Position numbers and translations under genes: made by a program. The notes under the pieces are model-generated. The model ran no database searches, was not told the DNA's origin, and was given only the letters and a program-made list of their open reading frames with translations. Of a stretch of 6,007 nt of DNA, positions 1 to 5,080 are shown in pieces (the first letter of the stretch is position 1; the number at the start of each line of letters is the position of its first letter). This stretch comes from Halovivax sp. (GTDB lineage Archaea; Halobacteriota; Halobacteria; Halobacteriales; Natrialbaceae). The stretch lies in NCBI GenBank assembly GCA_007135505.1, contig SLIS01000394.1, positions 1 through 6,007 on the forward strand, in the 5' to 3' direction.

Positions 1-42
1 GACGACGTGGTCGAGTACCTGTACCAGAAGGGGTTAGACTAA
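1..42 (+). CDS. C-terminal end of an unidentified gene (5' truncated by window edge)
   Basis: Frame 1 is open from the first base and reads D-D-V-V-E-Y-L-Y-Q-K-G-L-D before a TAA stop at 40-42. Twelve of the 13 codons end in G or C and the peptide is acidic, which fits a haloarchaeal coding frame. The stop lies 10 bp from the stop of the convergent ribonuclease gene, so the two genes meet tail to tail with almost no spacer. The fragment is too short to assign a family, and no function is proposed. It could be a chance open frame, but the codon bias makes a real gene end more likely. Confidence 0.55.
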   Translation, partial: DDVVEYLYQKGLD

Positions 43-52
43 CCGAACGAGA

Positions 53-1369
53 TCAGAGCGTCTTCTCCGCCTCGTCCGAATCGACTATCTCGATCCCCCG
101 ATTGTTCACCGCCATCGGATCGAGCCCGACCTCCTGGAGGAACTGCTTGTACTCGCGTTCGCACTGCTCGGCGGCCTTCTGTTTGTCACTCGCGCGGTCA
201 CAGAGGGCGACGAGGTTCTCCGGAACGTCGTTCTGGTAGACGATCCAGTGGTTGATCAGGTCCGAGAGGCGCCGAATGGGGCTGGTAAAGTGGCCGTAAA
301 TCTCGAAGTTGAGCGCGTGGTGGCCGCCGAACGGGTCGTTCATGTACTGCGCCCGTGGCATCACCTTCATCACGGCCCACTGGATCTTATCGAGTTGGCG
401 GCCGGGTGCCTCCTCCAGGGTCGCGTTGACGGCCTTTCGAGGGTCGTCCCAGGTGTCGCCGGGGATCGAGACGCCGTCGAGTTCCTGGATCTCCTGGAGA
501 GCTTTCGACCACTCGTCGGGGGTTGGCTGTGGGTGAACGCGGTACATCGCCTCGACGCCGCGAGACCACATCAGCTCGTGCGTGACGGCCTTGTTGGCCT
601 TCAACATGCACTCCTCGATGATCGTGTGTGCGCGATCGCGGCTCGGGTTGAGGACGAGCGAGCCGTCTTCCTTTCGCTGCTCGTGCATCCGGTCGGCGAG
701 TTCGTAAACCAGCGCGTTCTCCTCGTGCAGCGGAGCGTCCGGGTCGTCGAGTCGGTTCTCGGCCTGGCTGTAGGTGAGTCGCTCATCCGACTCGATGACC
801 GACTTGTAGATGTCGATCGACTCGTAGCCGAGGTCGTCCTTGTCGAGGTGCATCTCGACCGTGTGGGCGAATCGCTCCTCGTTCGGGACGAGCGAGCAGA
901 CCGACTCGGCCAGGACCGACGGGAGCATGTGGATGGTGTAGCCCGGCAGGTAGACCGTGTTTCCGCGCTCGACGGCCTCCGCCCACATCGCCGACTCCGG
1001 GTGGACGTAGTGGGTGACGTCCGCGATGTGGACCCAGAGGACGTACTCGTCGTCGCGTTCCTCGACCGAGATGGCGTCGTCGAAGTCCTGCGCGTCGATC
1101 GGATCCGTCGTCCAGGTCGTCAGGTCGCGCAGATCGCGTCGATCGTCGATATCGTCGTCGATGTCCGTCTGCACGTCGCCAGACAGCTCCGTCGCCTCGG
1201 CGAGTACCTCGTCCGGAAACTCGTCGCGTATCTCGAACTTCTCGAAGAGTTCCTCGCGCTTGTTCTCGAGGTGGCGAGCCAGGTCCGCGTCGATCTCGAC
1301 GGGCCCCTGGCCCTCGGCCGTCCCGGCAGCGGCCTGTTCGTCGCCGGCAGCCTGTGCGTCGTCGCTCAT
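53..1369 (-). CDS. rnr: RNase R-like RNB-domain 3'-5' exoribonuclease, catalytic domain only
   Basis: This 438-aa protein is an RNB (RNase II/R) family hydrolytic exoribonuclease, expected to degrade RNA 3' to 5' in the cytoplasm. The metal-binding signature T-T-D-P-I-D-A-Q-D-F-D-D-A-I (residues 87-100) gives D89, D95, D97 and D98, with the same spacing as D201, D207, D209 and D210 of E. coli RNase II. It is followed by V-H-I-A-D-V-T-H-Y-V (113-122), V-Y-L-P (139-142), and the C-terminal block H-F-T-S-P-I-R-R with D-L-I-N-H (360-374), which carries the conserved phosphate-binding arginine. There is no recognisable N-terminal cold-shock domain and no C-terminal S1 domain; E. coli RNase II and RNase R are 644 and 813 aa. 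Known haloarchaeal RNase R proteins are likewise catalytic-domain only, in organisms lacking the archaeal exosome. The start at 1369 is chosen because an AGGTG Shine-Dalgarno sits 5 nt upstream and the Ala/Gln/Glu-rich N-terminus begins there. An in-frame ATG at 1465 would add 32 non-acidic residues and is less likely. Confidence 0.93.
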   Translation of the reverse strand: MSDDAQAAGDEQAAAGTAEGQGPVEIDADLARHLENKREELFEKFEIRDEFPDEVLAEATELSGDVQTDIDDDIDDRRDLRDLTTWTTDPIDAQDFDDAISVEERDDEYVLWVHIADVTHYVHPESAMWAEAVERGNTVYLPGYTIHMLPSVLAESVCSLVPNEERFAHTVEMHLDKDDLGYESIDIYKSVIESDERLTYSQAENRLDDPDAPLHEENALVYELADRMHEQRKEDGSLVLNPSRDRAHTIIEECMLKANKAVTHELMWSRGVEAMYRVHPQPTPDEWSKALQEIQELDGVSIPGDTWDDPRKAVNATLEEAPGRQLDKIQWAVMKVMPRAQYMNDPFGGHHALNFEIYGHFTSPIRRLSDLINHWIVYQNDVPENLVALCDRASDKQKAAEQCEREYKQFLQEVGLDPMAVNNRGIEIVDSDEAEKTL

Positions 1370-1373
1370 GTAG

Positions 1374-1380
1374 CCACCTT
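1374..1380 (-). promoter_or_regulatory. Shine-Dalgarno site of the RNB ribonuclease
   Basis: On the minus strand the bases AAGGTGG lie 4 nt before the ATG at 1369. AGGTG matches the GGAGGTGA core complementary to the archaeal 16S 3' end. This decides the start over the ATG at 1465 and implies a leadered transcript, unlike the two flanking genes with leaderless-type promoters. Confidence 0.65.
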
Positions 1381-1446
1381 GGAGCGACCGGGTGAAAGTC
1401 GTGTCGGACCCTCGTCCGTGCGATCGATCCGTCGGCTCGACTAGAG

Positions 1447-1466
1447 CGTGGAATACCGCTTCCACG
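1447..1466. repeat. Perfect 7-bp inverted repeat (possible operator or hairpin)
   Basis: CGTGGAA (1447-1453) and TTCCACG (1460-1466) are exact reverse complements separated by 6 bases (TACCGC). It lies 78 bp upstream of the ribonuclease start. It could be a regulator-binding site for the ribonuclease or a stem-loop in its leader. No sequence feature ties it to a known regulator. Confidence 0.5.
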
Positions 1467-1628
1467 TGCTACGCGAACGCTCAGGTCCGTGACCGTCAGT
1501 TCAGCGGCGTCAAAACCCGAGGATTACATCGCACCAAGCTTCCTGGGCGTTCTCATCCCGCTCGCGAGCTATCCGCCGTTCGATCGCGCCGATCTCCGTC
1601 CGATCTTTGTCGTCCGATCCGGGTCCGA

Positions 1629-1646
1629 CGCACGCACCCGAGAGCG
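1629..1646. repeat. Copy 1 of an 18-bp dispersed intergenic motif
   Basis: CGCACGCACCCGAGAGCG matches a second intergenic copy at 4905-4922 at 17 of 18 positions (C/T difference at position 7). This copy ends 5 bases upstream of the TATA element of the PUA gene, where the BRE and upstream regulatory sequences would lie. The function is unknown, and chance similarity in GC-rich DNA is not excluded. Confidence 0.4.
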
Positions 1647-1651
1647 GGCGA

Positions 1652-1657
1652 TTTATG
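1652..1657 (+). promoter_or_regulatory. TATA box of the PUA-domain gene
   Basis: TTTATG is an AT-rich hexamer in GC-rich surroundings, centred about 27 bases before the ATG at 1682. That spacing would place the transcription start at or next to the A of the start codon. This is the usual arrangement for leaderless haloarchaeal mRNAs and supports the start at 1682 over upstream ATGs at 1607 and 1655. Confidence 0.65.
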
Positions 1658-1681
1658 CGCCGCCTGCCCGTCGACCCAGGC

Positions 1682-2161
1682 ATGGAGGTCAAATCGCGCC
1701 ACCACCTTCGCAGTGACGACGTGTCCGCAGTCGAGACGGCCGTCGGCGAGCGCCTCGGCGTCGAGCTCGATGGGGACACGTACGAACGCGTCGAGTTCGA
1801 GGACTCGGACTGGGAGGTCGTCCTGGTCGACGGGGAGCCAACGGTCGCGTACTTCGACGATGAACCGTTTCTCACCGTCCGCGGCGCGAACGCCCACGAT
1901 CCCCAGGATCGACTGGTCATCGTCGACGCGGGGGCCGTCTCGTTCGTCAGCGACGGCGCCGACGTGATGCGCCCCGGCATCGCCGACGTTCGGGGCGACG
2001 TTGCCGAGGGCGACCTCGTCCTGATCGCCGAAGAGTCCCACGAGAAGGTGCTCGCCGTCGGACGGTCCCGGGTCGACGGCGACGAACTGCTCGGCGATTC
2101 CGGAAAGGTCGTCGACTCGCTTCACTTCGTCGGCGACGACCTGTACACGTTCAGCGGATGA
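1682..2161 (+). CDS. PUA-domain RNA-binding protein, archaeal Tma20/MCT-1 type (COG2016-like)
   Basis: This 159-aa acidic protein begins M-E-V-K-S-R-H-H-L-R, a typical opening of archaeal PUA proteins of this group, followed by a pre-PUA domain (about 1-75). A PUA domain follows at about 78-155. Its hallmarks are V-D-A-G-A-V-S-F-V (81-89), G-A-D-V-M-R-P-G-I (92-100), an E-G-D-L-V-L-I strand (109-115), V-L-A-V-G-R (123-128) and the terminal L-H-F-V-G-D-D-L-Y (147-155). The same order is seen in eukaryotic MCT-1/Tma20, which act on ribosomes and tRNA during initiation, reinitiation or recycling. The archaeal proteins are inferred to bind structured RNA or the small ribosomal subunit in the cytoplasm. 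The start at 1682 is preferred to ATGs at 1607 and 1655 because the TATA box lies about 27 bp upstream and the conserved N-terminus starts here. It is divergent from the ribonuclease gene and converges on the DUF1028 gene with 58 bp between stops. The family is secure, the exact role is not. Confidence 0.9.
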   Translation: MEVKSRHHLRSDDVSAVETAVGERLGVELDGDTYERVEFEDSDWEVVLVDGEPTVAYFDDEPFLTVRGANAHDPQDRLVIVDAGAVSFVSDGADVMRPGIADVRGDVAEGDLVLIAEESHEKVLAVGRSRVDGDELLGDSGKVVDSLHFVGDDLYTFSG

Positions 2162-2219
2162 GTCGACTCCGTGGTGCGAGCCTAGCCGGCGTGAACCGAC
2201 CGCCTGACCCGGGAGATGC

Positions 2220-2933
2220 TCACTCCGAATTCTCCTCCAGCGAATCTTCTTCGTAGGCCTCCTCGTAGCGCGCCAGGAGCGCCTCGTATCCCTCCACGGC
2301 GAGTTCGTACGTCTCCCGGAGGTCGGCGATCGGTTCGCGGGAGGCGTCGATCCGGAGGTCGTTGTACGACGGGGCGAACGCGTACTCGGCCGTGTCCTCG
2401 ACGAGCAGGGCGGCGCTCTGGATCTCGAGGTCCTCGCGCTTGTCGCCGCCCTCGGCCTGTCCGGCCGCGAGTGCGTCGATCAGCCGCTCCGCCAGCGGTC
2501 GGTCCTCGTCGCGCTGGGACTCGTAGGTCTCGGCGACCGATTCGATAACCGACTCGCCCGTCAACAGGTTACCTGCGACGGTGTAGCGATCACCCTCGTG
2601 ATGGCCGTACCACGGTTTGCACTCCTCGCCGGAGAAGACGAACGTCGAGTCGGCGTCGACGCCGTGGAGCTGGCGCTGTGGTGCGCCGTCGTCGGCGTTG
2701 AGCAACGCCTCGAGCGCGTCGTCGACGACGAGCCCGTCCGCGAGGTAGTCGATGCCGTCTCGACCGAGGTCGACGTTCACCAGACTCTGCGTGGCGACGG
2801 CGCCGTGTTCGTTGGCGAACGGGCAGAGCCGACCGACGGCCGGGAGACGCGTCGTGACCGCGACGCCGAACCGGTCGTAAACGTCACCGTCCTCGGTCTC
2901 GTCTGTCTCGTGGACGCAGATGCTGAAGGTCAT
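2220..2933 (-). CDS. DUF1028 family protein, predicted Ntn-hydrolase fold
   Basis: This 237-aa protein opens with M-T-F-S-I-C-V-H-E-T and F-G-V-A-V-T-T-R-L-P-A-V-G (28-40), followed by G-A-V-A-T-Q-S-L-V-N-V (48-58). This is the standard N-terminal signature of DUF1028 (COG3342, classed with Ntn-hydrolases). The mid-protein block F-V-F-S-G-E-E-C-K-P-W-Y-G-H and Y-T-V-A-G-N-L-L-T-G is also characteristic. The length suits the single-domain form; there is no peptidoglycan-binding extension and no signal peptide, so the protein is probably cytoplasmic. The C-terminal 30 residues form an acidic, helix-prone tail (Y-E-A-L-L-A-R-Y-E-E-A-Y). No substrate is established for the family. The open frame extends upstream to 3191, but that stretch is Arg/Ser-rich, overlaps the subtilase 3' end and is not family-like, so the start is placed at 2933, 28 bp after a TATA-like tract. 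It is downstream of and co-oriented with the subtilases (106-bp gap) but seems to have its own promoter. Confidence 0.88.
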   Translation of the reverse strand: MTFSICVHETDETEDGDVYDRFGVAVTTRLPAVGRLCPFANEHGAVATQSLVNVDLGRDGIDYLADGLVVDDALEALLNADDGAPQRQLHGVDADSTFVFSGEECKPWYGHHEGDRYTVAGNLLTGESVIESVAETYESQRDEDRPLAERLIDALAAGQAEGGDKREDLEIQSAALLVEDTAEYAFAPSYNDLRIDASREPIADLRETYELAVEGYEALLARYEEAYEEDSLEENSE

Positions 2934-2957
2934 CAGGGGCCGTTCGGACGGAGTCGA

Positions 2958-2964
2958 CAAAAAG
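2958..2964 (-). promoter_or_regulatory. TATA-like element of the DUF1028 gene, possibly also a T-tract terminator
   Basis: On the minus strand CTTTTTG is centred about 28 bases before the ATG at 2933, with no Shine-Dalgarno between, as expected for a leaderless haloarchaeal transcript. The same five-T run lies 76 to 82 bases past the stop of the upstream subtilase and could end that transcript, because archaeal terminators are often simple T-tracts. The promoter role is the better supported of the two. Confidence 0.5.
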
Positions 2965-2991
2965 GCGTGCAATGCGGTATCGAACCCCGCA

Positions 2992-3005
2992 ATCTCGACC
3001 GAGAT
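2992..3005. repeat. Short 6-bp inverted repeat upstream of the DUF1028 promoter
   Basis: ATCTCG and CGAGAT are exact reverse complements separated by 2 bases. The site lies about 30 bp upstream of the presumed TATA element and inside the 106-bp gap after the subtilase stop. It has the size of a dimeric regulator site, but sequences this short also occur by chance. Confidence 0.3.
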
Positions 3006-3039
3006 GGGGGACCGGCGTCGTCCGCACGAGTGACGTCCG

Positions 3040-4581
3040 CTAGCGGTCGATCTTCTCGCGAGCGGTGATTCCGGCGTGACCGCCGGCACCGACCGCGATG
3101 CCGGCCACGTACAGCGTGGTGAGTGCGACCCCGATGGATGCACTCTTGAGCCGCGACTCCGTTCGCTCCTGTTCGTCAGAGAGCGAGGCACAGACGTCCA
3201 CGATCTTGCGCGTTGTCCGGGACGTCAGGCTCTCGGGGTGGTCTGCGAGCGTGTCGGCGATCGGCGGGCTGATGCGGTAGTAGAGCTCGACCAGGCCGCG
3301 ACCGACCGGCGTCGCCGACATCGATTCGTCACGGAAGCGCCGCAGCGAGTCGAGGGTCTCGCCCTCGCCGGCGGTCGCCGTCGTGATGAAGCAGCCGCCG
3401 CCGTCGTCGTTCTGACACTCGATGGTGTCGTCGGTACAGTCGTCCGGCTCTTCGAAGCCGAGCGCGGCCGCGACGTTGAGTCGACCGGCGCCCTGGTCTT
3501 CCTCACATCGGCAGATGTCGTCGGCGTTGTCCTTGAGCTGCTGACGGGCGCCGTCGTTGCTGTACCCGTTGGCCATCAGCAGGGCGCCGCCACCGGCGAC
3601 GTGCGGACACGCCATCGACGTGCCCGACAGGGTGTCGTAGCTGTTGTTGATGTACGTCGAGTAGACGTCCACGCCGGGCGCCGCGAGTTCGATCTCCGGG
3701 CCGGTCGAGGAGAAACTGGCGAGGTCGTCGTTCTCGTCCGTCGCGCTGACCGCGACGGCCTCGTCGTAGGCCGCCGGGTAGCTGACGCAGTCGGTGCAGG
3801 TCCCGTCGTTGCCCGCCGCCGCCACGACCAGCGTTCCCTGGTTGTCGGCGTACTGGACGGCGTCCTGGAGCTCCGACGTGCCGGATGAGCCGCCGAGCGA
3901 CAGCGAGGCCACGTCGATGCCCTGATCGGCGGTCCACGTGATACCGGCTGCGACGTCCGAGAAGGATCCGCCGCCGCCGCTATCGAGCACCTTCACGGAG
4001 TACAGGTCCACGTCGGGCGCGACGCCGATGACGCCGATCCCGTTGTCGAGGGCGGCAGCAGTACCGGCGCAGTGAGTGCCGTGGCCGTTGTCGTCACCGT
4101 AGGGCTCGATACAGTCCGAACAACAAGTTCCAAAGCACTCACCGCCAACGACCTCGAGGGTCTCGTGGTCGATCTGGACGCCGGTGTCGATGATCGAGAT
4201 ACTCGAGCTAGCGCCCGTTTCGCCGTTATCGTGGGCGACGTCGGCGCTAACCTTCTCGATGCCGTACGGCGTCGTCTGTAGCGCGTACGCCGGCTGGTCC
4301 TTCTCGACGTACCTGACTTGCGGGTTCTGCTCGAGCGCATCGAGCGCCGCGTCAGGGAACTGGCCGGACACCGATTTCCCGATGTCGCCGAAGTCCAGCG
4401 TGTGTCGCACCTCGGTGGCTCTATCCGTGGCAACCTCGAAGCCGGCATCGGCCGTCAGACCGACGATCGTTCGATCGAGCGATTCCTGTGCAGTCGTCTT
4501 TCCTGCGATTCCCAGAGTCGCCGCACCCGCAGCAGCGCTGCGGAGGATGCGACGACGCGTTGCGTTGTGTTTGGACATCAT
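3040..4581 (-). CDS. Secreted Cys-rich subtilisin-like serine protease with CFI-box C-terminal module and membrane tail
   Basis: This 513-aa peptidase S8 (halolysin-type) has a Tat signal with T-R-R-R-I-L-R at 8-14, an Ala-rich hydrophobic stretch and likely cleavage near T-T-A (29-31). An I9 propeptide spans about 37-100, ending V-R-Y-V-E-K-D-Q. The catalytic triad is D132 (I-I-D-T-G), H167 (H-G-T-H-C-A-G) and S322 (G-T-S-M-A-C-P-H), with oxyanion N258 (A-A-G-N-D). Fourteen cysteines are present, including a cluster at 149-157 and C262/C265. After the core (to about 380) comes a Cys-containing acidic linker, then C397-F-I-T-T-A-T-A-G, L-R-R-F-R-D (413-418), Y-Y-R-I-S-P-P (434-440), a hydrophobic helix at about 482-501 and a charged end (R-E-K-I-D-R). 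That tail resembles the CFI-box C-terminal module of unrelated secreted bacterial proteins and replaces the usual halolysin extension. Translation could start at either of two adjacent ATGs (4581 or 4578). There is no Shine-Dalgarno or TATA box at leaderless distance; the AT-rich segment about 110 bp upstream suggests a long leader. A small 5-bp hairpin (4592-4605) lies just before the start. Protease and export calls are secure; anchoring is inferred. Confidence 0.93.
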   Translation of the reverse strand: MMSKHNATRRRILRSAAAGAATLGIAGKTTAQESLDRTIVGLTADAGFEVATDRATEVRHTLDFGDIGKSVSGQFPDAALDALEQNPQVRYVEKDQPAYALQTTPYGIEKVSADVAHDNGETGASSSISIIDTGVQIDHETLEVVGGECFGTCCSDCIEPYGDDNGHGTHCAGTAAALDNGIGVIGVAPDVDLYSVKVLDSGGGGSFSDVAAGITWTADQGIDVASLSLGGSSGTSELQDAVQYADNQGTLVVAAAGNDGTCTDCVSYPAAYDEAVAVSATDENDDLASFSSTGPEIELAAPGVDVYSTYINNSYDTLSGTSMACPHVAGGGALLMANGYSNDGARQQLKDNADDICRCEEDQGAGRLNVAAALGFEEPDDCTDDTIECQNDDGGGCFITTATAGEGETLDSLRRFRDESMSATPVGRGLVELYYRISPPIADTLADHPESLTSRTTRKIVDVCASLSDEQERTESRLKSASIGVALTTLYVAGIAVGAGGHAGITAREKIDR

Positions 4582-4688
4582 TTTTCTCGATGACGGATGA
4601 CCGTCGACGCGTCAGCCGCTACGTCTGGATCGGTCGCCGAGTCGTGATACGCGGTGACATGGCATCCGCCAACGAAGCGATATGAGTA

Positions 4689-4802
4689 TTGGATATATCA
4701 ATATTTTCATTCTTTATTTCACGACTACATTAAAATCGTACTCGATCTGGTAGTTAACAATGGATTTACGCGATGCCTGTCGCATTTTATCTTGAATATA
4801 TC
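4689..4802. repeat. 11-bp direct repeats bounding the AT-rich island
   Basis: TTGGATATATC (4689-4699) and TTGAATATATC (4792-4802) match at 10 of 11 positions in the same orientation, 103 bp apart, and sit near the two edges of the AT-rich segment. They could be paired regulatory or TATA-like sites, or a decayed duplication around an insertion. AT-rich composition raises the odds of chance similarity. Confidence 0.35.
4691..4708 (-). promoter_or_regulatory. Candidate promoter of the complete subtilase
   Basis: Read on the minus strand this is GAAAATATTGATATATCC, the best TATA-like sequence upstream of the subtilase. A start site about 25 bases downstream would fall near 4665-4670 and give a leader of about 85-90 nt. 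It contains an imperfect inverted repeat (TATTG and CAATA, 7-bp spacer), so a regulator could bind over the TATA box. No closer TATA-like sequence is visible. Confidence 0.4.
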
Positions 4803-4819
4803 GGTCCTGTGCAGCGGAT

Positions 4820-4833
4820 ACCGATCGATCGGT
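4820..4833. repeat. Perfect 14-bp palindrome
   Basis: ACCGATCGATCGGT is its own reverse complement. It lies about 240 bp upstream of the complete subtilase start and about 257 bp past the stop of the second. It could be a dimeric regulator site. GATCG-rich words are frequent in this GC-rich DNA, so the significance is uncertain. Confidence 0.35.
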
Positions 4834-4904
4834 CCGGGACGGCGGAAAGCCCACCCGCTTTGCGATACTAGTTCCACACTCCGCCCGGCCGATCGATTTC
4901 CCGG

Positions 4905-4922
4905 CGCACGTACCCGAGAGCG
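4905..4922. repeat. Copy 2 of an 18-bp dispersed intergenic motif
   Basis: CGCACGTACCCGAGAGCG matches the copy at 1629-1646 at 17 of 18 positions, in the same orientation. Similarity extends 4 bases further to the left with one mismatch. Unlike copy 1 it is not next to a TATA box on the plus strand. Confidence 0.4.
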
Positions 4923-5011
4923 AACAGAAACGGACAGTCGTGGGTCATGCGGAGGCCGCGCTCGTCCGACGCGCTCGAGATACGAAAACGGAGAAGTCGC
5001 GTAACGGGTCC

Positions 5012-5033
5012 GCGAACCACGGACGTGGTTCGC
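5012..5033 (-). terminator. 9-bp stem hairpin downstream of the second subtilase (possible 3'-end element)
   Basis: GCGAACCAC (5012-5020) and GTGGTTCGC (5025-5033) are exact reverse complements with a 4-base loop. It lies 57 bases past the TAA of the second subtilase, in the direction of its transcription. The nearest T-run on the minus strand (TTTT, 4985-4988) is 23 bases further on, so this is not a classical hairpin plus U-tract. It may mark or protect the mRNA 3' end, with termination at the T-run. Confidence 0.45.
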
Positions 5034-5061
5034 CGAACTGTCACCGATGCGTACGCGGACG

Positions 5062-5080
5062 GATCGGGTTGGCCCCGATC
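5062..5080 (-). repeat. 7-bp stem hairpin just after the second subtilase stop
   Basis: GATCGGG (5062-5068) and CCCGATC (5074-5080) are exact reverse complements around a 5-base loop. It begins 9 bases past the stop codon at 5090-5092. With the stronger hairpin at 5012-5033 it gives the transcript two successive 3' stem-loops. Confidence 0.45.

Larger units (their letters stand above)
1370..1681. other. Divergent intergenic region between the ribonuclease and PUA genes
   Basis: These 312 bp lie between two divergently transcribed genes and must hold both promoters. The plus-strand promoter is clear (TATA-like TTTATG at 1652-1657). The minus-strand promoter for the ribonuclease is not obvious; weak AT-containing segments occur near 1391-1403 and 1450-1459, but neither is a convincing TATA box. 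A 7-bp inverted repeat lies at 1447-1466. Open frames here have no plausible start or composition. A minus-strand stretch ending at 1510 has protein-like composition but no usable start codon. No RNA gene was recognised. Confidence 0.6.

Noticed and set aside
248..1444. 398-codon plus-strand open frame opposite the ribonuclease gene
   Set aside because: It is antisense to a confident RNB gene, has Val/Arg/Leu-rich composition typical of the reverse frame of Asp/Glu-rich genes, and shows no domain.
1370..1465. N-terminal extension of the ribonuclease from the ATG at 1465
   Set aside because: The extra 32 residues are not acidic or conserved-looking, and a Shine-Dalgarno sits directly before the ATG at 1369.
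1510..1626. Minus-strand stretch with protein-like composition (ends W-C-D-V-I-L-G-F) before a TGA at 1510
   Set aside because: The amino acid content looks haloarchaeal, but the frame has no ATG, GTG or TTG start within the intergenic region and continues antisense into the PUA gene. Third-position GC is also lower than in the real genes.
2974..2990. Minus-strand GGGGTTCGATACC resembling a tRNA T-arm or attachment-site core
   Set aside because: The five T-stem pairs do not form in the correct register, and no acceptor, D-arm, anticodon arm or CCA end is present around it.
2934..3191. N-terminal extension of the DUF1028 protein up to 3191
   Set aside because: The added 86 residues are Arg/Ser-rich, overlap the 3' end of the subtilase gene, and precede the canonical DUF1028 start M-T-F-S-I.
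3076..3888. 270-codon plus-strand open frame opposite the complete subtilase
   Set aside because: It is a mirror frame of GC-rich coding DNA, with Arg/Val-rich repetitive composition and no motif.
4654..5004. 116-codon plus-strand open frame across the AT-rich island
   Set aside because: Composition changes abruptly from aromatic-rich to Arg-rich, it is not acidic as haloarchaeal proteins are, and it lacks a promoter or Shine-Dalgarno and any recognisable family.
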